A stretch of 64,000 bases of DNA, taken from positions 62,001-126,000 of the forward strand of contig JAHCKM010000005.1 in NCBI GenBank assembly GCA_026125795.1, given 5' to 3'. Shown here one piece after another: positions 54,404 to 63,745 of the stretch. The stretch is from Burkholderiaceae bacterium. Its GTDB lineage: Bacteria > Pseudomonadota > Gammaproteobacteria > Burkholderiales > Burkholderiaceae_C. A model generated the notes under the pieces. The model searched no databases, had not been told where the DNA came from, and worked only from the letters and a program-made list of their open reading frames with translations. Each line of letters starts with the position of its first letter. Position 1 is the first letter of the stretch. Both the position numbers and the translations under genes were made by a program.

Positions 54404-54862
54404 TCAGGCGGTGCGCGTCTTGGCCGCCACCTTGATCGCCGCGCGCACGCGGTTGTAGGTGCCGCAGCGGCAGATGTTGGTCATCGCATCGTCGATGTCG
54501 GCATCGCTCGGGTTGGGCTTCTTCTTCAACAGCGCGGCGGCCGTCATCAACATGCCGGACTGGCAGAAGCCGCACTGCGGCACGTCCATCTCGACCCATG
54601 CCTTCTGCAGCGGATGCGACGCATTGGGCGCGAGGCCTTCGATCGTGACGATCTTCTGCGCCGGCTCCACGGTGGACACCGGCCGCACGCACGAGCGCAC
54701 CGGCTCGCCGTCGATGTGCACGGTGCAGGCGCCGCACTGCGCGACGCCGCAGCCGTACTTGGTACCGGTGAGGCCGAGCTGCTCGCGCAACACCCACAAC
54801 AACGGGGTGTCGGGTTCTGCCTCGAAGTCGCGGTTGCTGCCGTTGACGTTCAAGCGGGCCAT
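54404..54862 (-). CDS. (2Fe-2S) alpha subunit, isoquinoline 1-oxidoreductase-like
   Basis: 152 residues. Ferredoxin-type Cys cluster in [18 protein letters not shown] with the fourth Cys at RSC, and the second cluster in CGFCQSGM with NICRCGTY. The NICRCGTY end is typical of IorA-type subunits. No leader of its own; it would be co-exported with the Tat-tagged large subunit. The ATG at 54862 precedes the molybdenum-subunit gene. Confidence 0.9.
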   Translation of the reverse strand: MARLNVNGSNRDFEAEPDTPLLWVLREQLGLTGTKYGCGVAQCGACTVHIDGEPVRSCVRPVSTVEPAQKIVTIEGLAPNASHPLQKAWVEMDVPQCGFCQSGMLMTAAALLKKKPNPSDADIDDAMTNICRCGTYNRVRAAIKVAAKTRTA

Positions 54863-55000
54863 GTCGATGTGCCTCCTGGGTTGGCCTGGGGTGCGCGCGG
54901 CATTGTGTGCCTTCGGATTGTTGTACTCGAGCGCACGGGTATTTCCCAACGTGCGCGCGCATCGCATGGGCGTGCACAGGCGCGGCGCGACAATCCACGC

Positions 55001-55891
55001 ATGCAGGTCGCGTCGTACCTCAAGCTGTCGATCGTGGTGGCACTGGCCACCATCGTGCTGAAGTTCGGCGCCTGGTGGCTCACCGGCTCGGTGGGGCTGC
55101 TTTCCGACGCGCTGGAGTCGTTCGTCAACCTCGCCGGCGCGCTGTTCGCGCTGGCAATGGTCACGGTCGCCGCGGCGCCGCCCGACGCCGACCATCCCTA
55201 TGGCCACCACAAAGCGGAATATTTCTCCAGCGGCTTCGAGGGCCTGCTGATCCTTGCCGCGGCGCTGGTCATCCTTTGGGCCGCGGGCCGGCGCTTCGTC
55301 GAGCCGCAGCCGCTCGAGGCGGTGGGCATCGGCGTGGCACTTTCGGTGGTGAGCTCGGTGTTGAACGGTGCACTGGCGTGGGCCATGTTGCGCAAGGCGC
55401 GCGAGCACCGCTCGATGGCGCTGGAAGGCGACGCGCGCCACCTTTTCACCGACGTGTACACCTCCGCCGGCGTGATTGCCGCGGTGATCGCGGTGCCGCT
55501 CACCGGCTGGTTGTGGCTCGACCCGGCGATCGCGGTGGCGGTGGCCGCCAACATCGCGCGCGAAGGCGTGCGCCTGGTCTGGGCGTCGGCCGACGGCCTG
55601 ATGGACCGTGCGCTTGAGCCCGAGGTGCAGGCCACGATCCAACGCACGCTCGAGCAGTTCAGCCACCCGGCGATCCGCTTTGACCACGTTTCCACGCGCC
55701 GCGCCGGGCACCGCCGCTTCGTAGACCTGCACATGCACATGCCATCGGCCTGGACGTTGCAGCGGGCCGCGGCGCTGCGCGCCTCGGTGGAGCAGGCGCT
55801 GATGAGCGCGGTGCCGGGGTTGCGCGCCACGATCCAGCTGTTGCCGATGGACGTGGAAGCGCACTTCGATGATCCGAAAGACTTGATCTGA
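55001..55891 (+). CDS. Cation diffusion facilitator transporter
   Basis: 296 residues, six N-terminal membrane helices and a C-terminal cytoplasmic ferredoxin-like domain (about 205-290). Metal-site residues are [11 protein letters not shown] in helix 2 and [12 protein letters not shown] in helix 5; [12 protein letters not shown] is the conserved loop. The family exports Zn, Fe, Co or Ni in exchange for protons (FieF/ZitB-like); metal not assigned. The dtd gene starts 3 nt after its stop. Confidence 0.9.
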   Translation: MQVASYLKLSIVVALATIVLKFGAWWLTGSVGLLSDALESFVNLAGALFALAMVTVAAAPPDADHPYGHHKAEYFSSGFEGLLILAAALVILWAAGRRFVEPQPLEAVGIGVALSVVSSVLNGALAWAMLRKAREHRSMALEGDARHLFTDVYTSAGVIAAVIAVPLTGWLWLDPAIAVAVAANIAREGVRLVWASADGLMDRALEPEVQATIQRTLEQFSHPAIRFDHVSTRRAGHRRFVDLHMHMPSAWTLQRAAALRASVEQALMSAVPGLRATIQLLPMDVEAHFDDPKDLI

Positions 55892-55894
55892 GTC

Positions 55895-56335
55895 ATGCTC
55901 GCACTCGTTCAACGCGTCGCTCGCGCTCAGGTGTCCATCGCAGGCACGGTGGCCGGTGCGATCGAAGCAGGCCTGCTCGTGTTCGTCTGCGCCGAACCCG
56001 CCGACACCGAAGCGCAAGCCGCCAAGCTGGTCGACAAGCTGCTCAAGCTGCGCATCTTTTCCGACGCCGCCGGCAAGATGAACCTGAGCGTGCAGGATGT
56101 GCGTGGCGGCGTCTTGATCGTCAGCCAGTTCACGCTTGCCGCCGACACCGCCGGAGGCAACCGCCCGAGCTTTTCCGCGGCGGCGCCGCCCGAACTGGGG
56201 CGCGCGCTCTATGACGCCGTGCTGCGCATCACGCGCGAGCGCCACACGCCGGTGGCGGCCGGCGAGTTCGGCGCCGACATGCAGGTGGAGCTGGTCAACG
56301 ACGGGCCGGTGACGATCCCGTTGCGCGTGAGTTGA
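55895..56335 (+). CDS. dtd: D-aminoacyl-tRNA deacylase
   Basis: 146 residues, full length. [12 protein letters not shown] at the start, [11 protein letters not shown] (the SQFT active-site motif) and [10 protein letters not shown] (the GPVT chirality-proofreading motif, family NxGPVT) identify Dtd. It removes D-amino acids mischarged on tRNA. Cytoplasmic. Cotranscribed with the CDF transporter by spacing. It converges on the solute-receptor gene with 1 nt between stops. Confidence 0.95.
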   Translation: MLALVQRVARAQVSIAGTVAGAIEAGLLVFVCAEPADTEAQAAKLVDKLLKLRIFSDAAGKMNLSVQDVRGGVLIVSQFTLAADTAGGNRPSFSAAAPPELGRALYDAVLRITRERHTPVAAGEFGADMQVELVNDGPVTIPLRVS

Positions 56336-56336
56336 C

Positions 56337-58127
56337 TCAGCTGTTGTACCAGTCGAAGATGCGGCCGCTCTCCTGCGTCCAGCCGCTGATCGGTGCCTGC
56401 AGCTTCTGCGCCAGCGCGGTGAGCTTGGGCCGCGAGACGATCGGCACCACCACGTGCGACTCGCAGAGCAGGTCGTTGAGCTTGATCAGCAGCGCGGCGC
56501 GCTTGACCGGATCGAGCTCGGTCTCGGCGGCGCGGAAGGTCTTGTCGTATTCGTCGTTGCGCCAGCGCGTCACGTTGCGGCCGAGGTACTTGTTGGCCTT
56601 GCTGGCCACCAGCCACGAGCAGAACAGCTCCATGAAGCGTCCCGGGTCCGGCCCGCCGCGGGTGATGGTGTACATCTGCAGGTCGGCCTGAAAGCGTGCG
56701 TTGGTGTCGGGGTTGGCGGCGTCGCCGGAGAAGAACACCGTGGCCGAGGTGGCCTTCAGCTCGACGTCGATGCCGCACTGCGCGGCCGCCTGCTTGAAGA
56801 TCGTCTGCACCTTCTGGCGGATGGTGTTGGTCGAGGTCTGGAACAGCATCTTCAGCCGCTGCCCGCCCTTGGTGCGGATGCCGTCGGAGCCGCGCTTCCA
56901 GCCAGCGGCATCGAGCAGCGCGTTGGCGCGCGCGATGTCAAACGCCTCACCCTGGCGCTTGGACTGGAACTGCGGCGGGTTGTTCAGGAAGTTGGTGGTC
57001 GGCGTGCCGGCACGACCGTAGATGAAACGGTGGATCGAATCGCGATCGACCAGGTGTGCGATCGCCGTGCTGACCGCGGGATCGCGCAGGAACGGATGCT
57101 GCGTGGACACGTGCGAACGTTCGCCGTCGACCTCGATCCACGGGTTGGCCTGGTTCAGCATCAGGTACTCGACGTCGCCGCCGTGCGCCACGTCGACGCG
57201 CCCACGGCCGGCGCGTTCCATGCGCTGCAGCACCTCGTCTTCGACTTGCAGCAACCAGGCGAGGTCGTACTCGCCGGTCTGCAGCACGGCGCGTGCCGCC
57301 GACACCGCGTCGCCTCCGCCCTTGAGTTCGATCAGGTCGAAGTGCGGGCGGTTGGGCATGTGGTAGGCCGGGTTGGCCTCGGCACGCACCGAGTCGCCGG
57401 GCTTGAAGTCCAGCAGCCGATAGGGCCCCGTGCCCACCGGCTTGAGGTTGGCCGGAGCCTCGCGCGACTTGCCGCCCATGAAGGCGGCGAAGTGTTTCTT
57501 CGGCAGTACCGGATCGCCGACGAACGCGTCGTACCAGGCCGGCGTGGGCTTGGGGAATCGAAGCTGCACCGTGTGGCTGTCGATCTTGCGCGCTTCGCTG
57601 ATGGTCTGGAACGTGCCCACCGTGAAGGCGGCTGATTCGGGGTTGCGCAGCAGCTCCCAGCTGTAGACCACGTCGTCCGCGGTGAAGGGCTCGCCATCGT
57701 GCCAGCTGACGCCGCGCTTGAGTTTCCAGGTGACCGACAGTCCGTCCTTCGCCACGCCGCCGTTGGCCAGGCTCGGGATCTCGGCGGCCAGCACCGGATA
57801 CAGCGAGCCGTCGCGATCCCAGGTGGCCAGCGGCTCGTAGAACAGGCGTGTGGCGAGCTGGTCCTTGCTGCCGTTGGAGAAGTGGCCGTTGAGCAGCGTG
57901 GGGCCCTGCCACGACAGGATGCGCAGCGTGCCGCCACCGCCGCGGCGCGTCGGCTTGTAGACGAAACCGGGCTGCGCGTGTGCGACGCCGGCGTGCGTCA
58001 GCAGTTGCACCGCCATCGGGGCGCCGAGCCCGAGCCGGCCCACCGCATCGATGAAGCGGCGGCGCGACCAAACGCCGCGGCGCGTCAGCGTGAGCCACTC
58101 ACGCAGCGTGTCTTCTTCGCGCGACAT
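56337..58127 (-). CDS. ABC transporter substrate-binding protein, peptide/nickel family 5
   Basis: 596 residues. A Tat-like leader ([15 protein letters not shown]) after about 20 N-terminal residues, then the SBP_bac_5 fold: [55 protein letters not shown] and [17 protein letters not shown]. It binds oligopeptides or a similar ligand in the periplasm. No permease or ATPase genes lie beside it in this window, so it is an orphan receptor here. Confidence 0.88.
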   Translation of the reverse strand: MSREEDTLREWLTLTRRGVWSRRRFIDAVGRLGLGAPMAVQLLTHAGVAHAQPGFVYKPTRRGGGGTLRILSWQGPTLLNGHFSNGSKDQLATRLFYEPLATWDRDGSLYPVLAAEIPSLANGGVAKDGLSVTWKLKRGVSWHDGEPFTADDVVYSWELLRNPESAAFTVGTFQTISEARKIDSHTVQLRFPKPTPAWYDAFVGDPVLPKKHFAAFMGGKSREAPANLKPVGTGPYRLLDFKPGDSVRAEANPAYHMPNRPHFDLIELKGGGDAVSAARAVLQTGEYDLAWLLQVEDEVLQRMERAGRGRVDVAHGGDVEYLMLNQANPWIEVDGERSHVSTQHPFLRDPAVSTAIAHLVDRDSIHRFIYGRAGTPTTNFLNNPPQFQSKRQGEAFDIARANALLDAAGWKRGSDGIRTKGGQRLKMLFQTSTNTIRQKVQTIFKQAAAQCGIDVELKATSATVFFSGDAANPDTNARFQADLQMYTITRGGPDPGRFMELFCSWLVASKANKYLGRNVTRWRNDEYDKTFRAAETELDPVKRAALLIKLNDLLCESHVVVPIVSRPKLTALAQKLQAPISGWTQESGRIFDWYNS

Positions 58128-58145
58128 GCGGTCTCTTTCGCGATC

Positions 58146-58172
58146 GGTCCCGCGCTTGTGCGGCGCGGGACC
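58146..58172 (-). terminator. Strong hairpin between two solute-receptor genes
   Basis: Perfect 10-nt arms GGTCCCGCGC and GCGCGGGACC around a 7-nt loop, 24 nt past the Bug receptor stop and 18 nt before the next start (minus strand). No T tract; it may terminate or attenuate the upstream message. Confidence 0.55.
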
Positions 58173-58196
58173 CGTGCCTCAAAGGTCAAGGCCTCC

Positions 58197-59171
58197 TCAG
58201 TCGGCGTATTGTCCTGCCGCCTTGATGGCCGGGCCCCACTTGGCGATCTCGGCCTCGACGAACTTCTTGTGGTCGGCGCCGTTGACGCGGTTGTCGCTGA
58301 CCACCACCGCGCCGAGCGCTTCCTGGCGCTTGATGAACTCGGCGTCCTTCAGCGCGCCCTTCAAGGCGGCGTTGAGCTTGTCGGTGACGGCCTTGGGGGT
58401 GCCCTTGGGCGCGTACAGCGCATGCCAGATGGTGACATTGAAGCCCTTCAGGCCCGACTCGTCGAGCGTGGGCAGCTTGGCCAGCGCGGGCGTGCTCAGC
58501 CGCTTGGGCGTGGTGACCGCAAAGGCCTTGACCTTGCCGCCTTCGATCTGCTGCGTGGTGTTGGTGGTCTGGTCGCACATGATGTCGACCTGGCCGCCCA
58601 GCAGATCCGTCATCGCCGGGCCGGTGCCCTTGTACGGCACGGTGGTCATCTCCACCGCCAGGCTCTGCTGGAACAGCAGCCCGCACAGGTGCGACGCCGC
58701 GCCCAGGCCGGCGTTGGCGAGGTTGACCTTGCCCTTGTTGCTGTTGATCCAGGTGCGCAGCTCGGCGAAATTGTTGGCTGGCAGCGTGGAGCGCCCCACC
58801 AGCGTCATCGGCACCTCATTGACCATGCCGACGAACTCGAAGTCTTCCAGGACGTTGTAGGGCAGCTTGCGGTACAGCGCCGGCGCGGTGGCCATGCCGA
58901 TGTGATGCAGCAGCACGGTGTGGCCGTCGGGCGCGGCCTTGGCCACCTTGGCGGCGCCGAGCGTGCCGCCGGCACCGCCGACGTTCTCGATGATCACCGG
59001 CTGGTTGTTCAGGCCCTTGCGCAGCACCTCGCCGAGATCGCGCGCCACTTTGTCGGTGGGTCCGCCGGCCGCGAACGGCACGACGATGGTCACAGGTTTG
59101 TCTGGGTATTGCGCCCAGGCCGCAGCGGCGGCGCTCAGAAGGGCGGCAAGGACCAATGAACGGCTATTCAT
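58197..59171 (-). CDS. Bug/TctC-family tripartite tricarboxylate receptor
   Basis: 324 residues with a Sec signal (MNSRSLVLAALLSAAAAAWA). PDKPVTIVVPFAAGGPTDKVAR is the family N-terminus and VGGAGGTLGAAKVAKAAPDG the ligand loop. Bug receptors bind carboxylates, often for TctAB transport or sensing, and are very numerous in Burkholderiales. No tctAB genes are next to it. Confidence 0.92.
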   Translation of the reverse strand: MNSRSLVLAALLSAAAAAWAQYPDKPVTIVVPFAAGGPTDKVARDLGEVLRKGLNNQPVIIENVGGAGGTLGAAKVAKAAPDGHTVLLHHIGMATAPALYRKLPYNVLEDFEFVGMVNEVPMTLVGRSTLPANNFAELRTWINSNKGKVNLANAGLGAASHLCGLLFQQSLAVEMTTVPYKGTGPAMTDLLGGQVDIMCDQTTNTTQQIEGGKVKAFAVTTPKRLSTPALAKLPTLDESGLKGFNVTIWHALYAPKGTPKAVTDKLNAALKGALKDAEFIKRQEALGAVVVSDNRVNGADHKKFVEAEIAKWGPAIKAAGQYAD

Positions 59172-59277
59172 GTCGAGGGATCTCCTGATTCGGCAAAAAC
59201 TCGGGCGCGATGCTAGCGCGGCCCAACGGCTGTGGAACGCGGTTACTACGCACCCCGCGCATCGGGTTCTCCCTGGG

Positions 59278-62200
59278 TCAGCCGGTGTTGCCTTCCGTCA
59301 AATGTGCCGCCAGCACCTGCGCCACATGCAACGCGGCAATCGACGCGCCGTCGGCGATCTGATGCCGGCAGCTCGTGCCGCTGGCCACGATGGTGCAGTC
59401 TTTCGCCGCGCGCAGCGCCGGCAGCAGCGTGAGCTCGGCCATGCGCATCGACACCTCCTGGTGTGCCGCCTCGTAGCCAAAACTGCCGGCCATGCCGCAG
59501 CAAGAAGACTCGATCAACGACACCTGCGCGCCGGGAATCAAGCGCAGCGCCGCCGGTGTGGCATCGATCAGGCCCAAGGCCTTCTGGTGGCAGTGCCCGT
59601 GCACCCGCATCGGCTGGCCGGCCGCATGCCAGCGCGGCGTGAAGCGACCGGCCTGCGCCTCGCGCACGACGAACTCCTCGAACAGCAGGGCCTGCTCGGC
59701 CACGCGCTGCGCGGCTTCGCCCAGGCCCATCACAAGATACTCGTCGCGCAGCGTCAGCAGGCACGAGGGTTCGAGGCCGACGATCGGCAAGCCTTGTTCG
59801 ACCAGCGGCTGCAGCACGCTGAGCAGCACACGGGCCTTGATTTGAGCCGCGTGCATGTCGCCCGCCGCCAGGTGGGTGCGCCCGCAGCACGGCACGCGCC
59901 CGTTCGGGCTGCGTGCGAGGTGCACGGCATAACCCGCCGCCTGCAGCACCTGCACGGCGGCCGTTGGGATCTCGGGCTCGAAGTGCTCGCTGAAGGTGTC
60001 GGTCCACAACACGACGGCCTTCGAGCCGGCCGCGTGTGCCGCCAACAGCGCTTGACGCGACAGAAGGCCCAGGCCACCGGCGTGCCGCATGAACGTGTCG
60101 CGCCGCCACGTGGGCAGCCGGCGCTGCGCTGACAGGCCGGTCCAACGCTGCAGCACACGCGCCAGTGCAGGCGAGCGGTTGCGCAGGTTGAACAGCCACG
60201 GCATGCGGCTGGCCCACGGTGCGTAGTCGGGTAGCCCGCCGATCAGCCGGTCTTTCAGCGTGGCGCCATGGCGTCGGCGGCGTTGCGCCTGCACTTCGAA
60301 CTTCATGCGCGCCATGTCCACGCCCGTGGGGCAATCGCGCTTGCAACCTTTGCAGCCGACGCACAGGTCGAGCGCGTCGAGCACCGCCTGGGAGGTCAGC
60401 GCATCGGCACCCAGCTGACCGGACAACGCCAGCCGCAGCGTGTTGGCGCGTCCGCGTGTCAGGTGCTGCTCGTCGCGCGTGACGCGGTAGCTCGGGCACA
60501 TGGTGCCGGCGTCGAACTTGCGGCAGTGGCCGTTGTTGTTGCACATCTCCACCGCCTTGGCAAAGCCGGCGGTGGAGTCGCCGCCCGTGCCGGGTGCGCC
60601 GATCGATTCGGTGACGGGATCGTTCTGCACGTTCCATGCCGACCAGTCGAACACCGGCTTGAGCTCGATCGTGCGGTAAGCGGGCGGAAAGCGGAACAGC
60701 GCTGCATCGTCCATCTTGGGCGGGTCGACGATGCGCCGGGGACAGAACAGGTTCTCGGGATCGATGTGCTGCTTGATGGCGCGAAACGCGTCGTCGAGCC
60801 GGGGCCCGAACTGCCAGCGGATCCACTCGCCGCGGCACAAGCCGTCGCCGTGCTCGCCGCTGTAGGCGCCCTTGAACTTGCGCACCAGCTCGGCGGCTTC
60901 GTCGGCGATGGCGCGCATCTTCTGCGCGCCGTCGCGCCGCATGTCGAGGATGGGCCGCACGTGCAGCGTGCCGACCGACGCATGCGCATACCAGGTGCCG
61001 CGCGTGCCGTGGCGCGCGAACACGTCGGTGAGTGCGGCGGTGTACTCGGCCAGGTGTTGCAGCGGCACCGCGCAGTCCTCGATGAAGCTCACCGGCTTGC
61101 CGTCGCCCTTGAGGCTCATCATGATGTTGAGGCCGGCCTTGCGCACCTCCCACAGCGCCTTCTGCGGCGCATCGTCGGGCATCGGCACCACGCTGCCGGC
61201 CAAGCCGAGGTCGCCCATCAGCTCCACCAGCTGCTGCAGCGCGCGGCGCAGCGTGTTGCGATCGTCGCCGCTGAATTCCACCAGCAGTATCGCCTCGGGC
61301 TCGCCGATCAGCGCGCTCTCGATCACCGGCTTGAACGCCGGGTTGGCGCGCGCCAGCTCGATCATCGTGCGATCGACCAGCTCCACCGCGCTGGGTGAGA
61401 GCTTGACGATGTGCTGCGCCGAATCCATCGCACGATGGAAGCTGGCGAAGTTGACGATGCCCAGCACCTTGGCGCGCGGCAACGGCTGCAGGCGCAGATC
61501 GAGCGCCTCGATGAAACCGAGCGTGCCTTCGGCGCCGATGAGCAGATGCGCGAGGTTGACGTTGCCGTTGGCGGTGTACGGGCGCTCGCTGCGCGGATGG
61601 AAGATGTCGAGGTTGTAGCCCCCCACGCGCCGCATCACGCGCGGCCAATGCGCCTCGATGTCGGCGCGGTGCGCGTAGGCCAGCGCGCGCACGAACTGCG
61701 CCGCCTCGGCCGCGCGGCCGCTGCAGGTGCCCACCGGGCCGGCGTGCAGCGCGGCATCGTCGGCCAGCCGCAGATGCGCACCGATCACGTTGTGCACCAT
61801 GTTGCCGTAGGCGATGGAGCGCGAGCCGCACGAGTTGTTGCCCGCCATGCCGCCCAGCGTGGCCTGCGCGCTGGTGGACACGTCGACCGGAAACCACAGG
61901 CCATGGCCCTTGAGCTGCGCGTTCAGGTGGTCCAGCACCAGCCCCGGCTGCACGCGCACGCTGCGCCGCTCGACATCGAGCGCCAGCACGTTGCGCAGGT
62001 GCTTGCTGCCGTCGATCACCAGGCAGGCTCCCACGGTCTGTCCGCACTGGCTGGTGCCCGCGCCGCGCGGCAGCACCGGCACCTTGAGCTCACGCGCGAT
62101 CTGGATCGCGGCGCGCACGTCGGCGTCGTCGGTGGGCACGAACACGCCCACCGGCATCACCTGGTAGATCGACGCGTCGGTGGCATAACGACCGCGTGAG

Positions 62201-62307
62201 GCGGCGTCGAACAGCACCTCGCCGCGGGTGTTGCTGCGCAGGCGCTTGGCCAGCGCCACGCTGGTGTCGGTGGCGGGCTGGAGCTTCGTGGCGTCGTCAG
62301 GCTTCAT
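59278..62307 (-). CDS. FAD-linked oxidase fused to Fe-S/CCG protein (2-hydroxyacid dehydrogenase-like)
   Basis: 1009 residues. FAD_binding_4 domain (about 50-260: VPVLPRGAGTSQCGQTVG, GGMAGNNSCGSRSI), FAD-oxidase C domain (about 275-540) and ferredoxin-like Cys sets (CNNNGHCRKFDAGTMCPSY and CVGCKGCKRDCPTGVDMARM, about 600-690). A CCG domain (about 750-1005: CCGRTHLA, CHQKALG, SSCCGMAGSFGYE) ends it. The fusion of GlcD-like and GlcF-like parts is typical of membrane-associated D-2-hydroxyacid (e.g. D-lactate) dehydrogenases that feed quinone. Substrate not assigned; the GntR/aminotransferase neighbours hint at glyoxylate metabolism. Confidence 0.88.
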   Translation of the reverse strand: MKPDDATKLQPATDTSVALAKRLRSNTRGEVLFDAASRGRYATDASIYQVMPVGVFVPTDDADVRAAIQIARELKVPVLPRGAGTSQCGQTVGACLVIDGSKHLRNVLALDVERRSVRVQPGLVLDHLNAQLKGHGLWFPVDVSTSAQATLGGMAGNNSCGSRSIAYGNMVHNVIGAHLRLADDAALHAGPVGTCSGRAAEAAQFVRALAYAHRADIEAHWPRVMRRVGGYNLDIFHPRSERPYTANGNVNLAHLLIGAEGTLGFIEALDLRLQPLPRAKVLGIVNFASFHRAMDSAQHIVKLSPSAVELVDRTMIELARANPAFKPVIESALIGEPEAILLVEFSGDDRNTLRRALQQLVELMGDLGLAGSVVPMPDDAPQKALWEVRKAGLNIMMSLKGDGKPVSFIEDCAVPLQHLAEYTAALTDVFARHGTRGTWYAHASVGTLHVRPILDMRRDGAQKMRAIADEAAELVRKFKGAYSGEHGDGLCRGEWIRWQFGPRLDDAFRAIKQHIDPENLFCPRRIVDPPKMDDAALFRFPPAYRTIELKPVFDWSAWNVQNDPVTESIGAPGTGGDSTAGFAKAVEMCNNNGHCRKFDAGTMCPSYRVTRDEQHLTRGRANTLRLALSGQLGADALTSQAVLDALDLCVGCKGCKRDCPTGVDMARMKFEVQAQRRRRHGATLKDRLIGGLPDYAPWASRMPWLFNLRNRSPALARVLQRWTGLSAQRRLPTWRRDTFMRHAGGLGLLSRQALLAAHAAGSKAVVLWTDTFSEHFEPEIPTAAVQVLQAAGYAVHLARSPNGRVPCCGRTHLAAGDMHAAQIKARVLLSVLQPLVEQGLPIVGLEPSCLLTLRDEYLVMGLGEAAQRVAEQALLFEEFVVREAQAGRFTPRWHAAGQPMRVHGHCHQKALGLIDATPAALRLIPGAQVSLIESSCCGMAGSFGYEAAHQEVSMRMAELTLLPALRAAKDCTIVASGTSCRHQIADGASIAALHVAQVLAAHLTEGNTG

Positions 62308-62882
62308 CGCTGCAGTGTCGAATGGCGCGGCGCGGCGAGCGGTACCCGGGGTGGGCTCCTACTGGGTCGGTCGGCCTTGCAGGCCGACTTCGCTGCGGTG
62401 CTCGCGCCACAAGGGCGGCTGCGATGCCGCTCGCAGCGGCCCTGAACGGGCCACTGCTTCATGGCTTCTCGCCGGTCCGGTCCCTTCGGGCCCAGACTCC
62501 CCCTTGTGTCGCTGCGCTCCTCGCCGCCCCACAAGTCGCCCACCCCGGATACCGCCCACCGCGCTGAAACGCTCGTGGTCTTCCTCGATGAATACCTCGG
62601 TGCCGCTGGCAAAGCCGTGGTCGGGTGTGCGCTGGCAGCGACATTGTGCGGCGCTGAGGAGCGCAGAGCGCATGGCCGCGCGCGCGCAGCGCGCGCTTCC
62701 ACATCTGACTCGCGTCGACTGTTCGAGCACAGCGAACGCAGTGAGCGGAGCGAGTTTCGACGCGGGCCATGCGATCGAGCACCGGAAGGGAGTCGGCCCT
62801 TTAGGGCCGACCGCTGCATACGAGCGCCGGCGTACACCCGGCCGTGGCTTTGCCTCGCTCGGTTCAATCATTCAAACGGCCT
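62308..62882. other. 575-nt gap rich in GC hairpins, no convincing gene
   Basis: Open frames exist on both strands but have low-complexity Arg/Ser/Pro translations and no start signals. Perfect hairpins include GTCGGCC/GGCCGAC (62370-62388), GCTGCGA/TCGCAGC (62418-62437), GGCCC/GGGCC (62438-62452) and GTCGGCCCT/AGGGCCGAC (62792-62811). The first and last share the GTCGGCC arm and bracket about 440 nt, like the ends of a dispersed intergenic repeat. Confidence 0.6.
62792..62811. repeat. Perfect hairpin at the right side of the repeat-rich gap
   Basis: Nine-nt arms GTCGGCCCT and AGGGCCGAC with a 2-nt loop. Its core arm GTCGGCC also forms the hairpin at 62370-62388. Confidence 0.6.
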
Positions 62883-63569
62883 TCAGCCTTTTGACGTCAT
62901 CGCCAACGTCCCCGCGCGCATCATCTCCAGCACGACGTCACGCTTGTTGTTGACGTGCGTGATGAGCAGCGCGCGCAGACCCGCCGCATCGCGAGCCGCC
63001 AGCGCGTCGACCATCTGCGAGTGTTCCTTCATCGCGCGCTTCCACTTGCGCTCGTCCTGGTTGGAGCGAAAGCGCAGCGCCTGCAGCCGGGCGTTGGTCT
63101 GCGCGTAGGTGCGGGCCAGAACCGGGTTCTTGGCCGCCGCGTTGATCGCCGCGTGAATCTGCGCGTTGAGTCGGTAGTAGGCGCTCAAGTCACGCCGCGT
63201 GAACGCGGCCATCATCTCGAAGTGCAGAGCGCGGATGGCCTGCAGCTCCGCATCGGCGATGCGCTGCGCGGCCAGCTCGCCAGAAAGTCCCTCGAGGGCG
63301 GCCAGCAGCTCGAAGCTGTGTGCGATCTCCACCTCGTCGAGCTCGATCGCCACCGCGCCGCGATGCGGCAGCAGCATCACCAGGCCTTCGGCCGCGAGCT
63401 GCCGGATCGCCTCGCGCAGCGGCGTGCGTGAGACCTGCAGCCGCTCGGACAGCTCACGCTCGTTGAGCTTGGCGCCGGCCGGGATGCGGCCTTCGACCAG
63501 CATCGTGCGCAGCTTGCGCGCCACCTGCTCGTGCAACACCGTGCTGCGGATCGGGATGACGTCGGCCAT
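62883..63569 (-). CDS. GntR-family transcriptional regulator (FadR subfamily)
   Basis: 228 residues. Winged helix-turn-helix at about 10-75 (LNERELSERLQVSRTPLREAI, LPHRGAVAIEL) and an all-helical FCD ligand domain with metal-site His residues (HFEMMAAF, NAQIHAAI, EHSQMVDAL). The ATG at 63569 was chosen because the longer frame runs across the operator. Divergent from the aminotransferase gene; two identical 15-nt sites lie in the shared promoter region. Confidence 0.9.
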   Translation of the reverse strand: MADVIPIRSTVLHEQVARKLRTMLVEGRIPAGAKLNERELSERLQVSRTPLREAIRQLAAEGLVMLLPHRGAVAIELDEVEIAHSFELLAALEGLSGELAAQRIADAELQAIRALHFEMMAAFTRRDLSAYYRLNAQIHAAINAAAKNPVLARTYAQTNARLQALRFRSNQDERKWKRAMKEHSQMVDALAARDAAGLRALLITHVNNKRDVVLEMMRAGTLAMTSKG

Positions 63570-63596
63570 GGGCAAGGGCGGTCGAGCGGACGCGCA

Positions 63597-63625
63597 ATTT
63601 TGTATGCAAAACATGCGCCCAGCAA
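63597..63625 (-). promoter_or_regulatory. GntR gene promoter with operator copy 1
   Basis: On the minus strand, -35 TTGCTG (63620-63625), a 17-nt spacer and -10 CAAAAT (63597-63602). The 15-nt site ATTTTGTATGCAAAA (63597-63611) covers the -10 box and part of the spacer, as expected for autorepression. Confidence 0.55.
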
Positions 63626-63663
63626 GAGATGCCATGTCATAGGTGTGGCTCGATCCTGCAGGC

Positions 63664-63692
63664 TTGACACGCCTATTTTGTATGCAAAAAAT
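63664..63692 (+). promoter_or_regulatory. Aminotransferase promoter with operator copy 2
   Basis: A consensus -35 TTGACA (63664-63669), 17-nt spacer and -10 AAAAAT (63687-63692). The identical 15-nt site ATTTTGTATGCAAAA (63675-63689) fills the spacer and -10. The mirror-image arrangement to copy 1 indicates control of both genes by the GntR protein. Confidence 0.65.
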
Positions 63693-63745
63693 CCGTGCCT
63701 GCCTTGGCCAGCAACGGCGTGCGTCCGGCGCGCCTGCCCAAACCG

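Noticed and set aside
62304-62867. Minus-strand frame of 187 codons in the gap before gntR
   Set aside because: Translation is Ser/Arg/Pro low complexity created by GC hairpins; no ribosome site. Treated as a repeat region.
63695-63745. Upstream GTG start for the aminotransferase
   Set aside because: It lies before the transcription start expected from the TTGACA/AAAAAT promoter and has no ribosome site.
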